Assembly (NCBI GenBank): GCA_021777835.1
Contig: JAJYDC010000010.1
Coordinates: forward strand, 36,641 to 100,640
DNA: 64,000 nucleotides
Reading direction: 5' to 3'
Source of the DNA: Bacteroidota bacterium
GTDB lineage: Bacteria; Bacteroidota; Ignavibacteria; Ignavibacteriales; Ignavibacteriaceae
Notes under the pieces: generated by a model
Seen by the model: the letters and a program-made list of their open reading frames with translations, nothing else
The model's database searches: none
Told to the model about the DNA's origin: nothing
Position numbers and translations under genes: made by a program
Shown: piece after piece, positions 1-7,746 of the stretch
How the letters are laid out: every line of letters begins with the position of its first letter
How positions within the stretch are numbered: the stretch's first letter is position 1

Positions 1-424
1 TTTTACGGTTAACTATCAAGAATAAACTTGCTACGATAAGAACTATTGAAATTCCAAAGTAAAGAGGTTTAATTCCTGCATTTGTTTTCGCAGCCCAGAA
101 AGCTGCTACAAATCCAAACATAAAAATAGCGCTCGCAATAAGCACTGAATAAAATTGTGATATGTACGGTTCGATCTCTCTACCGATTTCATTTTTACGA
201 ATAACCTTTAATAAAAAATAGGGTATAACGATAGTCTTAATAATCAGCGTTTCAACGATTAGGAAAGCAATATTTAGCCAGTTGATTTCTTTTATATCTA
301 CAACCACCAGTAAGAATAGAAGCGTGCCCTGTAAAGCCAAGATCTTTACGTATGCTTCTATCCTGCTTGCTGCAAAAACATAAAGCATACTAGTACCAAG
401 CAGAATTATAATTATGTTGGACAT
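1..424 (-). CDS. hyfE: Hydrogenase-4 membrane subunit HyfE-like (3' end beyond window)
   Basis: Only the first 141 codons are present; the gene runs off the left edge. I read it from an ATG at 424-422 that overlaps the last base of the upstream stop codon (TAATG), a translational-coupling arrangement. The product is almost wholly hydrophobic, with about four membrane segments visible, including the stretch VETLIIKTIVIPYFL. By position (after hyfB and hyfC) and character it matches HyfE, the small NuoK-like membrane subunit of group 4 [NiFe] hydrogenases. Known of the family: it belongs to the ion-translocating membrane arm that couples H2 evolution to proton or sodium pumping. The catalytic subunits (HyfG, HyfI) must lie to the left, outside the window, so the class of hydrogenase cannot be settled here. 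Confidence 0.8.
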   Translation of the reverse strand, partial: MSNIIIILLGTSMLYVFAASRIEAYVKILALQGTLLFLLVVVDIKEINWLNIAFLIVETLIIKTIVIPYFLLKVIRKNEIGREIEPYISQFYSVLIASAIFMFGFVAAFWAAKTNAGIKPLYFGISIVLIVASLFLIVNRK

Positions 425-1338
425 TAAAAACCTCCCCGTAAAAAGAAAGCAATCACTGCAAAAGCCGTCAACGAAAGAGCCGTCATTAGAAAAATAAATT
501 GCGGGACATGAGAAATTCTTAATCGTGCAATTAAAGATTCAACAAAACCGACCACCATAAAAACTAAAAAAAGAATGAAAGCGAATAAAGGTAAAGCTTC
601 AGCTAATGTTAAAAATGATGGAATCAATAAGTTTGCAATCAGCATAGAAATAATCACCATCTTCAATGATGTTGCATATAAAATAAATGCAAGGTCGGGA
701 CCTGAATAATCAAGAATCATTACTTCGTGAATCATCGTAAGTTCAAGATGAGTATTAGGGTCATCGACCGGCAGGCGGCTTCCTTCTGAAAGCAGCATAA
801 TGAAAAGAGAGACGACCAATAAAATTTTCACAAGTACCGTATAGCCGGCGCTCATATTTAGCACAGAGAAAATTGCATTGAAAGAAATTTGATTTGTTAA
901 CAATGCAAGAGAGCCCATAATAATGAAGAAGGCAGTTTCGACAATTGTAGAAAAAGTTGCCTCTCTACTCGCGCCCATTCCTTCAAAGCTGCTTCCAGTG
1001 TCAAGAGCAGCTAGAATCATCATAAACTTTGAAAGTCCCAGTGCATAAGAAAACAAAACAAAATCACCAGGCAAACTTATTATCGAACCGGCAAAAGGAA
1101 TAGGGATAATCATTAAAGCAAATATAGTTGCAGCTATATTTATGGAAGATGAAATTTGAAATACGAAAGAGGTGGTTTTGCTAATCACCTCTCCTTTTCG
1201 GACGAGCTTAAAGAAATCATAATAAGGCTGCAAAACTGATGCGCCTTTTCTACCTGCCCAGATAGCCTTTACCTTATTTATTAAGCCAGTAAAAAGGAAA
1301 GGTGAAATAATTATTAATATGAACGGAATATATCTCAT
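424..1338 (-). CDS. hyfC: Hydrogenase-4 / formate hydrogenlyase subunit HyfC/HycD-like (NuoH family)
   Basis: 304 residues, close to E. coli HycD/HyfC, with about eight hydrophobic helices. It carries the NuoH-type motif SRLPVDDPNTHLELTMIHE (about residues 187-205); the acidic residues of this loop lie at the junction between the catalytic and membrane arms. Role known from the family: it anchors the hydrogenase module to the proton-translocating antiporter subunits. It starts one base after the hyfB stop and its own stop overlaps the hyfE start, so all three are one transcript. No unusual residues were noticed. NuoH itself is unlikely, because the neighbours are HyfB and HyfE rather than nuo genes. 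Confidence 0.9.
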   Translation of the reverse strand: MRYIPFILIIISPFLFTGLINKVKAIWAGRKGASVLQPYYDFFKLVRKGEVISKTTSFVFQISSSINIAATIFALMIIPIPFAGSIISLPGDFVLFSYALGLSKFMMILAALDTGSSFEGMGASREATFSTIVETAFFIIMGSLALLTNQISFNAIFSVLNMSAGYTVLVKILLVVSLFIMLLSEGSRLPVDDPNTHLELTMIHEVMILDYSGPDLAFILYATSLKMVIISMLIANLLIPSFLTLAEALPLFAFILFLVFMVVGFVESLIARLRISHVPQFIFLMTALSLTAFAVIAFFLRGGF

Positions 1339-1339
1339 C

Positions 1340-3322
1340 TTAGCTCACTCCTAAAATCCAGATAAGAAGAAATACTAAAAAGATTAATCCATAGATGATA
1401 TACTGCTGCATCTTTCCGCTTTGTATCCAAGAAAATAAATTTAAGGATTTCTTTAAGAATTTAAGATTAGGTTGAATTAGAAATCTTTCAAAGAAATCCT
1501 GTGAGTGACTTTCTAATGATGCTTCTTTAGGAAAGAGTACGGGTTCTTTCTCTACATTAATTTTCTGCGGAACGAATTCAGAAACAAGACTTAAAAATGG
1601 CTGCGCATAAGAACTGCTTGAATATTGTAATCGACTGCTGCTTTGTTGATAGCCGCAATCCCAGGTTTTGAAAGACTCGACTTTCTTTTTCTTTAGAAGA
1701 AGAGAACGAATCAGGTAAAAGAAAATTATTAAGACGCCAAAGATTAAAAGATAATTAGAAAGTAATTTCATATTTACTTGAATTTGTGCTAAGTCAGAGA
1801 AAGAACTTGCCGGTAAAAATTGTTTTACTGCATTGCCAAGAAGAATAAATGCAAGGTATGGGAATAGTCCAACAATAAAGACTATTACTACAAGGAATAC
1901 CATTGGAATAAGAAGAGAGGAATCCTTTTCGTTTGGTTGATTATGAAGCTTAGAACGGGGTGACCCAAGGAATGCGATTCCATATACTTTAGTAAAGCTT
2001 AACAAAGCCATTGCGCCTATAAATGCTAAACCCGAAATGCCGAGTACAGCAGAGATATTTATTGAAAGATCTTTTACAGAGAAGCAGTTAATTAGTCCGA
2101 GATAGATTAACAGTTCACTAATAAATCCGCTTAATAACGGTAATCCGCTAATTGCAAGAGATGATATTAAGAATAAAAAGGAAGTGGCGGGTAAATGCTT
2201 TATTAGTCCACCGAGCTTATCAATATTTCGTGTGTGAGTTTGAGAGTATACTACTCCGGAGCCATAAAACAATGCACTCTTGAAAGTAAAATGATTCAGT
2301 ACGTGCAGTATTGCTCCGAAGAAGCCTAAGAATGCAATTGTATTATTATTGTATGCTAATCCGAGCATCCCCGTGCCAATACCAATTCCTATTATACCGA
2401 TATTTTCAATACTCGAGTAGGCTAATAGTTTCTTCAAATCCTTTTGAGAGATTGCATTTGCTATACCTGTTACGCCTGTAATTAAAGAAACGGCAAGGAC
2501 AAAATATGCCAATTTTGCATTTGTGGATCCGCTAATCAGAACTATTCGAAGAATTCCGTAGATACCGGTTTTGATCATAACACCCGACATAAGTGCAGAC
2601 ACTCCTGTTGGAGCTGCTGGGTGTGCCTTGGGCAGCCATGTATGCATAGGAACAAATCCTGCTTTTGTACCGAATCCTATAAAGAAGAGAACAGTAAGCA
2701 GGACTGAAATTGTGTTTGAATTATTCAATACAATATGGAACGAATTAAAATCGAGAGATCCAGAAGATGATGATACCCATGCAAATGCTGTAATTAAAAA
2801 TGCCGCACCAATTTGCATGGCGATCATATAATAAATACTTGCCTTACGGACCTCAACAATATTGTTTTCAAAACTTACTAGAAAGAATGAGGAAATTGAC
2901 ATTACTTCCCATGCTATCATAAATAATATTGCATTCTGCACTATAACAACGAGCATCATTGAGGCGGACATCAATCCTAAAAAGAAATAATATGATGATA
3001 AGGCAGATCTATTTCCGTAGTACATCTTCATGTAGCCGGTAGAATAAATAGCTGCAAGCAGAGAGCCAATAGAAATGATGAGCACAAATACTGCAGCTAA
3101 TGGATCTAACCGAAGGAATGAATTCCCTATTGGTTCGGATAAGAACAATTGAGTTTGTATTTGATTTCCTGTAATTAAAATATTTGTGGTTACAGGCAGA
3201 ATGAAGACTTGAGCTAATGCGGTAAATACAAGAAATATTATTCCCTTAAAGTTTTCTTTAGTGAATAAGGCAAACACCCCACCGGCAAACAATATTATAG
3301 TTCCAATTAATAGGTAATTCAT
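1340..3322 (-). CDS. hyfB: Hydrogenase-4 antiporter-like subunit HyfB/HycC (NuoL/MrpA family)
   Basis: 660 residues, similar in length to E. coli HyfB, with some 14-16 membrane helices. It carries the hallmark block of the NuoL/M/N and Mrp antiporter family: an acidic helix around IAWEVMSISSFFLVSFE and a lysine/histidine channel block GFVPMHTWLPKAHPAAPTG followed by MSGVMIKTGIYGILR. A cytoplasmic C-terminal tail of about 100 residues follows the last long helix run, then a final helix. Its start ATG overlaps the stop of the upstream regulator gene by four bases (ATGA). Known role: ion pumping driven by the hydrogenase module in the inner membrane. The family also includes complex I subunits; the gene order here favours a group 4 hydrogenase. 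Confidence 0.9.
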   Translation of the reverse strand: MNYLLIGTIILFAGGVFALFTKENFKGIIFLVFTALAQVFILPVTTNILITGNQIQTQLFLSEPIGNSFLRLDPLAAVFVLIISIGSLLAAIYSTGYMKMYYGNRSALSSYYFFLGLMSASMMLVVIVQNAILFMIAWEVMSISSFFLVSFENNIVEVRKASIYYMIAMQIGAAFLITAFAWVSSSSGSLDFNSFHIVLNNSNTISVLLTVLFFIGFGTKAGFVPMHTWLPKAHPAAPTGVSALMSGVMIKTGIYGILRIVLISGSTNAKLAYFVLAVSLITGVTGIANAISQKDLKKLLAYSSIENIGIIGIGIGTGMLGLAYNNNTIAFLGFFGAILHVLNHFTFKSALFYGSGVVYSQTHTRNIDKLGGLIKHLPATSFLFLISSLAISGLPLLSGFISELLIYLGLINCFSVKDLSINISAVLGISGLAFIGAMALLSFTKVYGIAFLGSPRSKLHNQPNEKDSSLLIPMVFLVVIVFIVGLFPYLAFILLGNAVKQFLPASSFSDLAQIQVNMKLLSNYLLIFGVLIIFFYLIRSLLLKKKKVESFKTWDCGYQQSSSRLQYSSSSYAQPFLSLVSEFVPQKINVEKEPVLFPKEASLESHSQDFFERFLIQPNLKFLKKSLNLFSWIQSGKMQQYIIYGLIFLVFLLIWILGVS

Positions 3323-4008
3323 TGTATAAGATTACCTTTCTTTTGCCATTCCAATTCCTTTGTGCGAACGTATTCCAACAGTGCATCTTTTTCGATATGG
3401 TCTTTAAGAATTTCAAGAAAAGCCTTATCCTGGCACAAGTAAGATAATTTAGAAAGTACATTTAAGTGCATTTTAGGGCTTGCAGTGAACAAAACAAAAA
3501 GAGTATGAACCGGTTGTTTATCGAGTGCGCCAAACTCCAGGGGCTTAGCTAAATAACAAATAGAGATGCTTGCATTGTTTACGTCCGTTACAATTGGGGT
3601 ACGGGGATGTGGTATTGCAATTCCATTGCCTATTGCAGTTGGCATTAACTCTTCACGACTTAACAGAGCATTTAGGATTTCTTCCTTCGATAAATTTCTC
3701 GGTGTATTAATCTTTTCTAATGCAATACGAAGTACGTCTTTAACATTTTCGGCGGCATCGAGAGATATAATCCCTCCATTTTCAATCAGCTTAGATAAAA
3801 TCTCGGAACTTTGTGAAGCTGCTAAATTTATCAATGAAGGCGATAGCTCAATTTTGTTGCTTAAAATCCATTCATTTATTTCAGCGCGGTTGAATCTATA
3901 TTGATGGTTTATACGATAGCAGGGGATTTTTTGATCCTTAATCCATCTATATACTGTCTTTTCAGATACCTGAAAAAGATTAACTATGTCTTTTATCTTT
4001 AATTCCAT
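3319..4008 (-). CDS. HTH (excisionase/MerR-type) plus PTS EIIA (fructose/PtsN-type) fusion regulator
   Basis: 229 residues. Residues 1-50 form a helix-turn-helix of the excisionase/MerR-like type (VSEKTVYRWIKDQKIPCYR, then RFNRAEINEWI). Residues about 75-220 are an EIIA type 2 domain like PtsN/EIIA-Ntr, with the active-site region GNGIAIPHPR, whose histidine is the phosphate acceptor in that family. It is the first gene of the hydrogenase operon and overlaps hyfB by four bases. I infer that it senses the phosphorylation state of a PTS relay and adjusts hydrogenase expression or activity; no PTS EI or HPr gene is in the window. What is seen is the fusion, the histidine and the operon position; the target is unknown. 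It could regulate its own promoter in 4009-5025. Confidence 0.85.
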   Translation of the reverse strand: MELKIKDIVNLFQVSEKTVYRWIKDQKIPCYRINHQYRFNRAEINEWILSNKIELSPSLINLAASQSSEILSKLIENGGIISLDAAENVKDVLRIALEKINTPRNLSKEEILNALLSREELMPTAIGNGIAIPHPRTPIVTDVNNASISICYLAKPLEFGALDKQPVHTLFVLFTASPKMHLNVLSKLSYLCQDKAFLEILKDHIEKDALLEYVRTKELEWQKKGNLIQ

Positions 4009-5025
4009 ATAACTCCGGTACCAAACTTACAAATATTTCTAATAAAGTCTAAGTATAGGGGTACATTATCTTAATTGTCCACTAATGTCCTTGGTTTGGA
4101 GCTTAAAGATGAAGATATCTTCCAGGTTGATCAAAGATATTGAGAAAAGCCTCTTGCAAGAAAATTAGGGCATAGATTATTACTATTTCATAACTAAATA
4201 ATCCGGGAATTTAATCATCAGCCATTAAATTAAATAGAAAGTTACTATCACAGTGCCAAATATTTTAAACAACAACGACCTTACAATCTATAAATATATA
4301 CATTAAGAGGCCTCACCTAATCAAAAATCTGGAAGAGTCCAAATTATTTAACCTATGCGTACAATATTTTGAAAATATTATTAAAAAAATAACTGCGACA
4401 TGATCATTTTAGATTAAATTCGAAAGAATTGGAGATTGGCCTGATACTTGCCTTTATCACTTAAAATTATTTGAAGAATGTCATTTATTTTGATTATTGT
4501 TTTCTTTTGATAAAAAAGTAATTGGTATGATTTAAGATCCAAAAGAGGAATTACATAGGTTACTTATCTATGTAATTATCGGGGAAAATATTGTCCTGAC
4601 GTAAAAGAAACATTTACAATATTAAAGCCTAGTGAAGCAATTCTGAAATTAAAAAGTGTTATCAAGAGTTATGTCCTCTTTCATGAATCTGAATACTAGC
4701 TAATTAATATTCATAAAATGCTGAAGTTCAATATCCCTAAAGTAATGTATTGTTCTAACTAATTTTATTTAAAGTATCGATAAAACGATTGAATCAATAG
4801 CGACCACTAAATTATTTGTTGAGAAATTTCTGGATTTGGTCCCAGATTCAGATAAAAATTTTATTAGCAACTTTCTTAAGATTCATTAAAGGATAACATA
4901 TAAGATCGATATTGAGAAAGCAAAAAAGGGTTAGGTAAACTGTCCGGCTGATTAAGGCCAGATCATGATTAAGCGAAAAACAATTTTAATGCAAAAATTC
5001 AAGAAGGTTTGCACAAAGGTTCAGT
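4009..5025. other. About 1 kb gap without a convincing gene; promoters of both flanking operons
   Basis: No open frame of useful length is found on either strand. Promoters for the leftward hydrogenase operon and the rightward csgEFG operon should lie here. Short open stretches such as 4789-4889 (ending VEKFLDLVPDSDKNF...) read like protein but lack starts and are flanked by stops, so they could be debris of a decayed gene. A perfect 10-base inverted repeat sits at 4549-4577. No known RNA or mobile-element signature was recognised. Confidence 0.5.
4549..4577. repeat. Perfect 10-base inverted repeat in the hyf-csg gap
   Basis: Arms AATTACATAG (4549-4558) and CTATGTAATT (4568-4577) with a 9-base spacer. 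There is no T-tract, so it is a poor terminator. It could be an operator or a minor RNA hairpin. It lies 449 bases before csgE and 541 bases upstream of the leftward regulator gene. Confidence 0.4.
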
Positions 5026-5526
5026 ATGCAAAATTCAGGTTCAGTATTAAATATATTGTTGTTGCTGATAATTCTTATCAGTGCTGCTAAAGCTTCTCCG
5101 CAAGATTCGCTGGATATTATAGATACAACACTTCTTCGAAACAGCCATATAAATACTAATAAAACAGCTGAATTACAGAGCTCTGAGAATGAGGATGTTG
5201 GTATTAGCGGACTAGTTGTAGATGAAACATTTTCAAAAGTTGGTCATGATTTTTACGATTTGTTTTATTCAAACTGGAGGTCTCCCAAGAATATTAAAGA
5301 TTACTCAATAACAATTACAGAAAAACCACTACCGCAGCTTGGGACACAAATTACAATTATAGTAAACGATACTCCCATTTATCAAAGGTTTGTTCAGCCA
5401 AGGTTTGAAATAATCAAAGAGATGGTGCGGCAGGGGCTGGAGATATCGTATTCTTACCTTGAGAATTATGACCAAATACAAAAGGAATTACAAGGGAAAG
5501 ACATGCAAGGAACAGGAATTTTTTAG
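5026..5526 (+). CDS. csgE: Curli assembly chaperone CsgE
   Basis: 166 residues with an N-terminal hydrophobic signal peptide (cleavage likely near residue 23-25). The mature C-terminal part matches CsgE: VVDETFSKVGHDFYDLF and the following W-containing stretch correspond to the E. coli region VSSIGHDFYRAFSDKW, then DYSITITEKPLPQLGTQITI and a C-terminal Y-rich helix. Known role: CsgE is a periplasmic adaptor that forms a nonameric cap on the CsgG pore and directs curlin subunits to it. It is first in the csgE-csgF-csgG run, 26 bases before csgF. An AAAGG stands just upstream of the ATG. The extra 30 or so residues between signal peptide and CsgE domain are low-complexity and not recognised. 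Confidence 0.92.
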   Translation: MQNSGSVLNILLLLIILISAAKASPQDSLDIIDTTLLRNSHINTNKTAELQSSENEDVGISGLVVDETFSKVGHDFYDLFYSNWRSPKNIKDYSITITEKPLPQLGTQITIIVNDTPIYQRFVQPRFEIIKEMVRQGLEISYSYLENYDQIQKELQGKDMQGTGIF

Positions 5527-5552
5527 TTGAGATAAATTTAAGAAAGGAAGCA

Positions 5553-5984
5553 ATGAAAAAAATAAAATATTGTATTTCTATAATTCCACTGCTTATAATA
5601 TTTACTAGTATTAATAGTTTAGCGCAGCAGTTTGTTTATACTCCTATCAATCCTAATTTCGGGGGAAGTTCGTTTAACGGTGCATGGATGTTAGCTGAAG
5701 CGCAGGTCGAAAATAATAAAACTGCACCAGGTTCTGCCAATGCTTATAACCCCTATGGTACTAATACGCTTCAAAATTTTCAGCAGTCATTAAATCAGCA
5801 GGTTTTAAGCCAGCTATCGCAGAAAATAATTACTTCAGCTTTCGGCGAAAGTGCCTTGACTAAAGGTCATTATCAATTAGGAAATTATCTTATTGATATC
5901 AATCCGTCATCTGACGGACTTCATGTAAACATTCAAGATAATTCAAACGGTAGTCAAACAACAATTATAGTTCCATACTATTAA
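5553..5984 (+). CDS. csgF: Curli assembly/nucleation factor CsgF
   Basis: 143 residues: a signal peptide (1-25, ending SLAQ) and a mature N-terminus QQFVYTPINPNFGGSSFNGA that is nearly the CsgF signature (FVYQPINPNFGG in E. coli). In the known system this N-terminal segment inserts into the CsgG channel and the rest sits at the cell surface, passing curlin to the CsgB nucleator. The downstream Q/N-rich stretch (LQNFQQSLNQQVLSQLSQ) and the C-terminal beta region ending TTIIVPYY also fit. The gene lies 15 bases upstream of csgG in the same operon. Identification is firm. Confidence 0.95.
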   Translation: MKKIKYCISIIPLLIIFTSINSLAQQFVYTPINPNFGGSSFNGAWMLAEAQVENNKTAPGSANAYNPYGTNTLQNFQQSLNQQVLSQLSQKIITSAFGESALTKGHYQLGNYLIDINPSSDGLHVNIQDNSNGSQTTIIVPYY

Positions 5985-5999
5985 TTATAGAGAAAACTA

Positions 6000-7403
6000 A
6001 TGCGGAATATTCAAATAAAAATAGTCCCTCTTATTGCACTAATGTTTTTTTTGTTCTTCGAAGGTTGTGCTAGCTATGAGCCACTAAGAACAGCACCGCC
6101 GTCAATTGGAATTCCAACAAATGCTGAAAAGGAACTTACTTCATTGCCAGCCCCTAAAGAACAAATAGTCGCAGCGGTGTATAAGTTCAGGGACCAAACC
6201 GGGCAATATAAGCTAACGGCAACCGGGAATAGTTTTTCAACCTCTGTTACTCAAGGAGCAACTTCTATCTTAATAAAAGCGCTAGAAGACTCCGGATGGT
6301 TTATACCGATTGAAAGAGAAGGTCTTTCTGATTTGTTGAACGAAAGAAAGATCATACGTTCCAGCCGGGAAAATTATTTAAGTAATGATGGTAAAAAGCT
6401 ACCTGATCTTCCTCCTTTGCTCTATGCCGGGGTTATGCTTGAGGGAGGTATAATTTCTTATGACACAGATATCCTTACAGGGGGTGCCGGCATTAAATAT
6501 CTTGGCGCTACTGCTTCCGGGCAATATAGAGAAGATAAAGTAACTGTTTATTTAAGGGCGGTTTCAACTCAAAACGGAAGAATTTTGAAAACAGTATATA
6601 CTACAAAAACTATATTGTCTCAAATGGTTGACGTTGGACTTTTTAAGTTTATCGACTACCAAAGTCTACTTGAAGTCGAAACCGGTTATACTTATAACGA
6701 GCCCGTAGATCTTTGTGTTACGGAAGCGATTCAGAAAGCAGTCGAGAGCCTTATAATTGAAGGAATTCAAGATGACTTGTGGCAACTCAAAGACCCAAAG
6801 GAAATGCAGTCTTCAGTTATAAAAAATTTTACTCAAGAGCAGTTACAAAGTTACAAAGTTGATGATCTCGGAAATCAGGTTGTTGAAGAGCATTCAATGC
6901 TTGGGCTAGATTTTAATATAGGTGGTCAACAATATGCAGGCGATTATGCAAATTCCTTGACTAAAATGTTTGGTAGTGTCGGGCTTAGATATAATTTGAA
7001 TAAACAATGGGCATTTGGGGCTAAATTTAGGAGAGGAAATCTGCAAGCGGAAAATGCGTTTAATAAAGTCTTTAATTCCTTTGAAGTAAGTTCCTATTAC
7101 CATCTAATTCCCCAGTATAAATTTTCTCCGTATTTAACGCTAGGTGGAGAAATAATTTTTAATACTACTAGTGGGGAGAAATATTTGAATAATTCCACAA
7201 CAAATAGTTCTGCGCCTAAAACTTTGTACTCAATTGTTTCAGGTATTGGTGTTAAATATTCAGTTAGCAGGTTTTTAGACTTGAATATTGAAATGAATAA
7301 TCACTACGTGTTTAGTGATAAATTGGATGGGTTAAAGCATGGGAATTTAAATGACTATTTCTGGGGTGCAAATATCGGAGTGACGGTTTATTTTCTTAAA
7401 TAA
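6000..7403 (+). CDS. csgG: Curli secretion channel lipoprotein CsgG with an extra C-terminal barrel-like domain
   Basis: 467 residues against about 277 for E. coli CsgG. A lipobox (FFEG-Cys23) gives an outer-membrane lipoprotein. Residues about 45-265 match CsgG throughout, e.g. SGWFIPIEREGLSDLLNERK, the constriction-region segment GQYKLTATGNSFST, and FIDYQSLLEVETGYTYNEP. Known role: a nonameric pore exporting unfolded curlin. After a short linker, residues about 290-467 are an added domain of alternating amphipathic strands (LGLDFNIGGQQYAG, VGLRYNLNKQWAFGAKF, ...WGANIGVTVYFLK) that ends in an aromatic, barrel-like terminus. That domain looks like a small outer-membrane beta-barrel or OmpX-like fold; its job is unknown. 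It is last in the csgEFG run; a hairpin follows at 7461-7494. Confidence 0.93.
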   Translation: MRNIQIKIVPLIALMFFLFFEGCASYEPLRTAPPSIGIPTNAEKELTSLPAPKEQIVAAVYKFRDQTGQYKLTATGNSFSTSVTQGATSILIKALEDSGWFIPIEREGLSDLLNERKIIRSSRENYLSNDGKKLPDLPPLLYAGVMLEGGIISYDTDILTGGAGIKYLGATASGQYREDKVTVYLRAVSTQNGRILKTVYTTKTILSQMVDVGLFKFIDYQSLLEVETGYTYNEPVDLCVTEAIQKAVESLIIEGIQDDLWQLKDPKEMQSSVIKNFTQEQLQSYKVDDLGNQVVEEHSMLGLDFNIGGQQYAGDYANSLTKMFGSVGLRYNLNKQWAFGAKFRRGNLQAENAFNKVFNSFEVSSYYHLIPQYKFSPYLTLGGEIIFNTTSGEKYLNNSTTNSSAPKTLYSIVSGIGVKYSVSRFLDLNIEMNNHYVFSDKLDGLKHGNLNDYFWGANIGVTVYFLK

Positions 7404-7460
7404 CTTATTTATTAATTAAGATTCCTTGAAAGGAGGGAATGTGTAAGGCACTAATAATAA

Positions 7461-7494
7461 ATACAATACAGCACCCGGTGGAGTTGTATTGTGT
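7461..7494 (+). terminator. Stem-loop after csgG (weak terminator or leader hairpin)
   Basis: Arms ACAATACA (7463-7470) and TGTATTGT (7485-7492), extendable by an A-T and a T-G pair, with a GC-rich loop. It is followed by only a short T-run (7494-7496). It may partly terminate csgEFG transcripts or be the first arm of a larger leader RNA with the next hairpin. Confidence 0.45.
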
Positions 7495-7502
7495 TTTAAG
7501 CA

Positions 7503-7566
7503 GGCAGCGCTAGGGAACTTTCTTTACAACTAGTGTAAAGAAAGAGTGTGACCCACTAACGCCGCC
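7503..7566 (+). promoter_or_regulatory. Long imperfect stem, candidate structured leader RNA ahead of csgA
   Basis: A perfect 11-base inverted repeat, CTTTCTTTACA (7518-7528) and TGTAAAGAAAG (7534-7544), closes a 5-base loop. Outside it, further pairs stack with small internal loops: GGG 7513-7515 with CCC 7552-7554, GCG 7507-7509 with CGC 7560-7562, and GGC 7503-7505 with GCC 7564-7566. Twenty paired positions in 64 bases suggest a real RNA element rather than chance. There is no T-tract, so it is not a plain terminator. It could be a cis-regulatory RNA or mRNA stabiliser for csgA. I do not recognise a known riboswitch class. Confidence 0.5.
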
Positions 7567-7746
7567 AAAAATTTAGGGATTTTGTTTCAATTACTAAAAG
7601 TCTTTAGTAAATATCTGCAAAATCCTTCTAAAGTTCTACCGAATATTTTATGCCGATAAAACTGTGTTTAAAAATAAATGAATTATATCGCGGTTTAATT
7701 GGCGGTTTTTAACCAACTAATTTTTAAATATTAATGGAGAATAACA

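Larger units (their letters stand above)
7404..7746 (+). other. 343-base csgG-csgA gap with structured RNA and the csgA promoter/leader
   Basis: This stretch holds two strong stem-loops (7461-7494 and 7503-7566), then about 180 bases leading to csgA. The csgA ribosome site is GGAG, about 9 bases before its ATG. A Shine-Dalgarno-like AGGAGGG at 7431-7437 stands ahead of a 24-codon frame at 7439-7513, but its spacing to the ATG is only two bases. No long frame is present. Confidence 0.6.

Noticed and set aside
7439..7513. A 24-codon frame after an AGGAGGG site in the csgG-csgA leader, possible leader peptide
   Set aside because: Only two bases separate the site from the ATG, which is too close for normal initiation, and the frame runs through both hairpins. 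Kept only as a note.
7503..7566. Match to a c-di-GMP or cobalamin riboswitch or an integron attC site
   Set aside because: None of the conserved core sequences of those elements could be lined up; only the secondary structure stands out.
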